Assembly (NCBI GenBank): GCA_020310875.1
Contig: CM035432.1
Coordinates: forward strand, 98,644,512 to 98,708,511
Length of the DNA stretch: 64,000 bases
Reading direction: 5' to 3'
From: Ceratopteris richardii
Taxonomy: Eukaryota > Streptophyta > Polypodiopsida > Polypodiales > Pteridaceae
In this document: piece after piece, positions 61,796 to 64,000 of the stretch
Position numbering within the stretch: position 1 is the stretch's first letter
Layout of the letters: every line of letters starts with the position of its first letter
Position numbers and translations under genes: made by a program
The notes under the pieces: generated by a model
Database searches by the model: none
What the model was told of the DNA's origin: nothing
The model's input: the letters and a program-made list of their open reading frames with translations, nothing else

Positions 61796-62745
61796 TTGCA
61801 AGACACAAGGAACATAGCTCTCTTCAACAATGGTAATCAAACACTCACAGAACTAGAGATATGGCACATATTGGTGAAAGATCATTAAAGCAAATTTGCA
61901 GGGACTAAAGTGTACTTGGACTCCCTAAATTATCAAAACAACACATGATTTATAAGTGTAGTGCATGTCAATTTGGAAAGTCTCACACATTACCATTCAT
62001 GAAGAAAGGTTATATGCATGGAGATCTCTTGGAGTTGGTTCATACAGATGTATGGGGACCTAGCAAGGATGCTTCAATATCTGGATCAAGGTATTATGTC
62101 TCCTTTATTGATGATTGCAGTAGATGGACTATCCTATTCTTTATGAAACACAAAGATGAAGTTTTTTCATGCTTCAAAAGATATTTGGCTCTTGTGGATA
62201 ATCAAATATGTAAATCACTAAAAAGGCTACGGTCAGATGGAGGGGGAGAATACTTCTCTGATGAATTTGATTCTTTTCTTCAAGAAAGAGGAATCAAAAG
62301 AGAGGTAACTACAGGATACACTCCTGAGCAAAATGGAGTGGCAGAAAGGAGGAATAGGACAATTGTTGAAGCTACAAGGTCCATGTTAAATGAAAAGCAT
62401 TTGCCTAATTATCTATGGGTTCAGGTCGTATCTATAGCCACTTACTTGATTACGAGGTTGCCTTCAAAATCCCTTGATGGAATGACTCCATATGAGGCTT
62501 GGAATGGAAGAAGACCTAGCTTAGATCATTGAAAAATTTTTGGATGTATTGCTTTTGCTCATGTTCCTTCACAGGTTAGAGGCAAGATGGATCCAAATGC
62601 AGAAAGATGTGTATTCATTGGATATGACAACAATCAAAAGGGTTACAGGTTATACAACCCTACCAACAAAGGATTCTTGGTAAGCAGAGATGTAGTTTTT
62701 GATGAGAACAATTCATGGTATGAAGATTCATGCAGGAAGGTCTAA
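61796..62745 (+). pseudogene. C3 integrase
   Basis: A deletion near 61865 removes part of the pre-integrase domain. 61945-62532 encodes C-S-A-C-Q-F-G-K, H-T-D-V-W-G-P, L-R-S-D-G-G-G-E-Y and N-G-V-A-E-R-R-N-R. All three catalytic acidic residues are present, unlike C2, where the second is Asn. TGA at 62530-62532 replaces Cys. The integrase tail continues in the same frame region to a TAA-type stop near 62743 (C-V-F-I-G-Y-D, G-Y-R-L-Y-N-P). Confidence 0.92.
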
Positions 62746-63881
62746 TTGCCATATGACCTTGAAGAAGATTTTCCAAAGCTTGGAAGAGAACATCAACCAA
62801 ATTTTGAAGAACAAGATACTTCAGAAGATGATGAAGAAACTCAGATGGAAAAAATCAAAGCATGGAAGTCTAAAGGTAAAGCAAAATTGCAAGAACTTGG
62901 ACATGAGGCAAAATCATCACAACATGGCTTAAGAAGATCTATAAGGGAAAGAAAAAGACCAGAAAGGTATGGGTTTGACACCTCAGTAGTAACTAAACAT
63001 TTTATTTACATAGCACAAGACATAAATCAAGAGGAGCCATCATCCTTTGAAAAAGCCAAAGCAAAATCAGAATGGAAGCATGCAATGAAGGAAGAAATTG
63101 AAGCACTTGACGAAAACCACACTTGGGATTTCGTGCCCAAGACTTCATCTATGAAGGTAATAGGCTCAAGATGGGTCTATAAACTCAAGAAGAATTCTGA
63201 TGGTTCCATAAACAGGTATAAGGCAAGGCTTGTAGCTAAAGGCTTTTCACAAACTCACGGAATTGATTATGAGGAGACCTTCTCTGCTGTGGCAAAGATG
63301 CCTAGTATTAGGGTTTTGTTTAGTATTGCCTCTTCCAAGAATTGGAAGACACTTCAACTAGATGTAAAGAATGCATTCTTGAATGGTTGGATAACAGAAG
63401 AGGTATATATGGCACAACCACCTGGTTTTGTGTTTATCTTGATTATGTGTGTAAACTTAACAAAGCATTGTATGGTCTCAAGCAAGCCCCAAGAGATTGG
63501 GATTTCAGGCTTGTTTCATTCTTGCAAGACAAAGGCTTTCAACCAAGCAAGGCAGATCCTTCACTCTTTATTAAAAAGAGTAATTCTGAGGTCATCTACC
63601 TATGTGTATATGTAGATGATATTATATTGACAGTAAATGATGCAGATGGTATGAAGAAGATCAAAGATCAGATGAGAGAAGAATTCAAGATAAGTGATTT
63701 AGGATCACTTATGTACTTCCTAGGTTTGGAAATTGTCTACAAAGATCATGGTTTATTTCTCACTCAAAGGAATTATATCAAGGATATGTTAGCAAAATTC
63801 AAGATGGAGGATTGTAAAATTGCACGTACTCCAATGGAGGTCAACCATAAATTGAGCTCACATGAAGATGAACTCATATAG
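62746..63881 (+). pseudogene. C3 RT
   Basis: 62746-63615 carries the acidic linker and RT entry (W-K-H-A-M-K-E-E-I-E-A-L, Y-K-A-R-L-V-A-K-G-F-S-Q-T, Q-L-D-V-K-N-A-F-L-N-G). A small deletion near 63430 shifts the frame, and the real RT continues in 63342-63881: L-Y-G-L-K-Q-A-P, the catalytic Y-V-D-D near 63608-63620, and L-G-L-E-I-V. TAG at 63879-63881 replaces a Glu codon of C2. The remaining bases to 64000 encode the last RT segment (S-L-V-G-S-L-N-Y-A). Confidence 0.93.
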
Positions 63882-64000
63882 GACATCACATCATATCAAA
63901 GCCTTGTGGGTAGTCTCAACTATGCCACATTGACAAGGGTAGATATATGCTATAGTGTGAGTGTGCTAAGTCAATTCACGCACACACCAAGGAAACCACA

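Larger units (their letters stand above)
59090..64000 (+). mobile_element. Ty1/Copia element C3, same family as C2, runs off the window
   Basis: Plus-strand element with its 5' LTR (1,265 bp), primer site and Gag-Pol up to the end of RT; RNase H and the 3' LTR lie beyond 64000. Protein and DNA align with C2 throughout. It carries more nonsense changes than C2 (about ten stops or frameshifts), so it is older or longer silenced. The bases before the LTR (cataa, 59085-59089) are the expected left target duplication. Confidence 0.95.

Noticed and set aside
1..64000. Any host protein-coding gene, rRNA or functional tRNA
   Set aside because: All long frames match retrotransposon domains, are antisense shadows, or lie in simple repeats. 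The only tRNA-like piece lacks an acceptor stem.

Overview
This is a repeat-only stretch of a land-plant nuclear genome. I see no cellular gene, no structural RNA gene that looks functional, and no bacterial-type element. Everything recognisable is LTR retrotransposon: Ty1/Copia elements (order protease-integrase-RT-RNase H, with primer sites matching plant initiator tRNA-Met) and Ty3/Gypsy elements (order protease-RT-RNase H-integrase, one with a chromodomain). The density of nested copies and the very large Gypsy size suggest a big genome such as a gymnosperm, fern or bryophyte. That is inference, and the species cannot be read from this sequence.

Layout. At 1-1898 lies the 5' part of a minus-strand Copia (CA), a sibling of C1. 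At 1899-3565 are a broken coiled-coil ORF, unrecognised sequence and a possible short LTR. From 3566 a plus-strand Gypsy (G0) is visible as RT/RNase H (3566-4266), integrase end (31520-32203), a pyrimidine-rich minisatellite (32.9-34.2 kb), a downstream ORF (34.9-41.9 kb) and a 3' LTR (41985-42914). Inside G0 sits a giant plus-strand Gypsy (G1, 4267-31519) that has lost its 5' end. Inside G1 is a minus-strand chromovirus (G2, 11945-25317), and inside G2 is a plus-strand Copia (C2, 15528-22314). A young Copia (C1, 35331-40485) interrupts the G0 tail. A minus-strand Gypsy (G3, 42915-50455) follows and is itself interrupted by a minus-strand Copia (C6, 43342-48299). Then come an internally deleted Copia (C5, 50456-55701), about 1.9 kb of unrecognised AT-rich DNA, an old Copia with a 143-bp LTR (C4, 57629-59089), and a second member of the C2 family (C3, 59090 to the window end).

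Nesting is supported by 5-bp target-site duplications (C1 gaact; G2 cgttc; C2 taag plus one mismatched base) and by host reading frames that stay open across the insertions. All elements carry stops or frameshifts, so none looks autonomous. C1 is closest to intact: its LTRs differ at 3 of 230 positions and two stops lie in gag.

The most unusual object is G1. Its gag-pol is one continuous frame (four stops apart) that encodes two tandem HHCC zinc-binding modules before the integrase core and, after integrase, a second aspartic-protease-like domain still in the same frame. A further ~4.2-kb ORF region (Ser/Thr/Pro-rich, with coiled coils) then runs almost to the polypurine tract. G0 has a loosely parallel downstream ORF. 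A second notable point is that C2, nested inside G2, has more divergent LTRs (about 40/1272) than its host G2 (8/499). The excess is confined to one ~340-bp segment, which points to a mosaic LTR rather than age.
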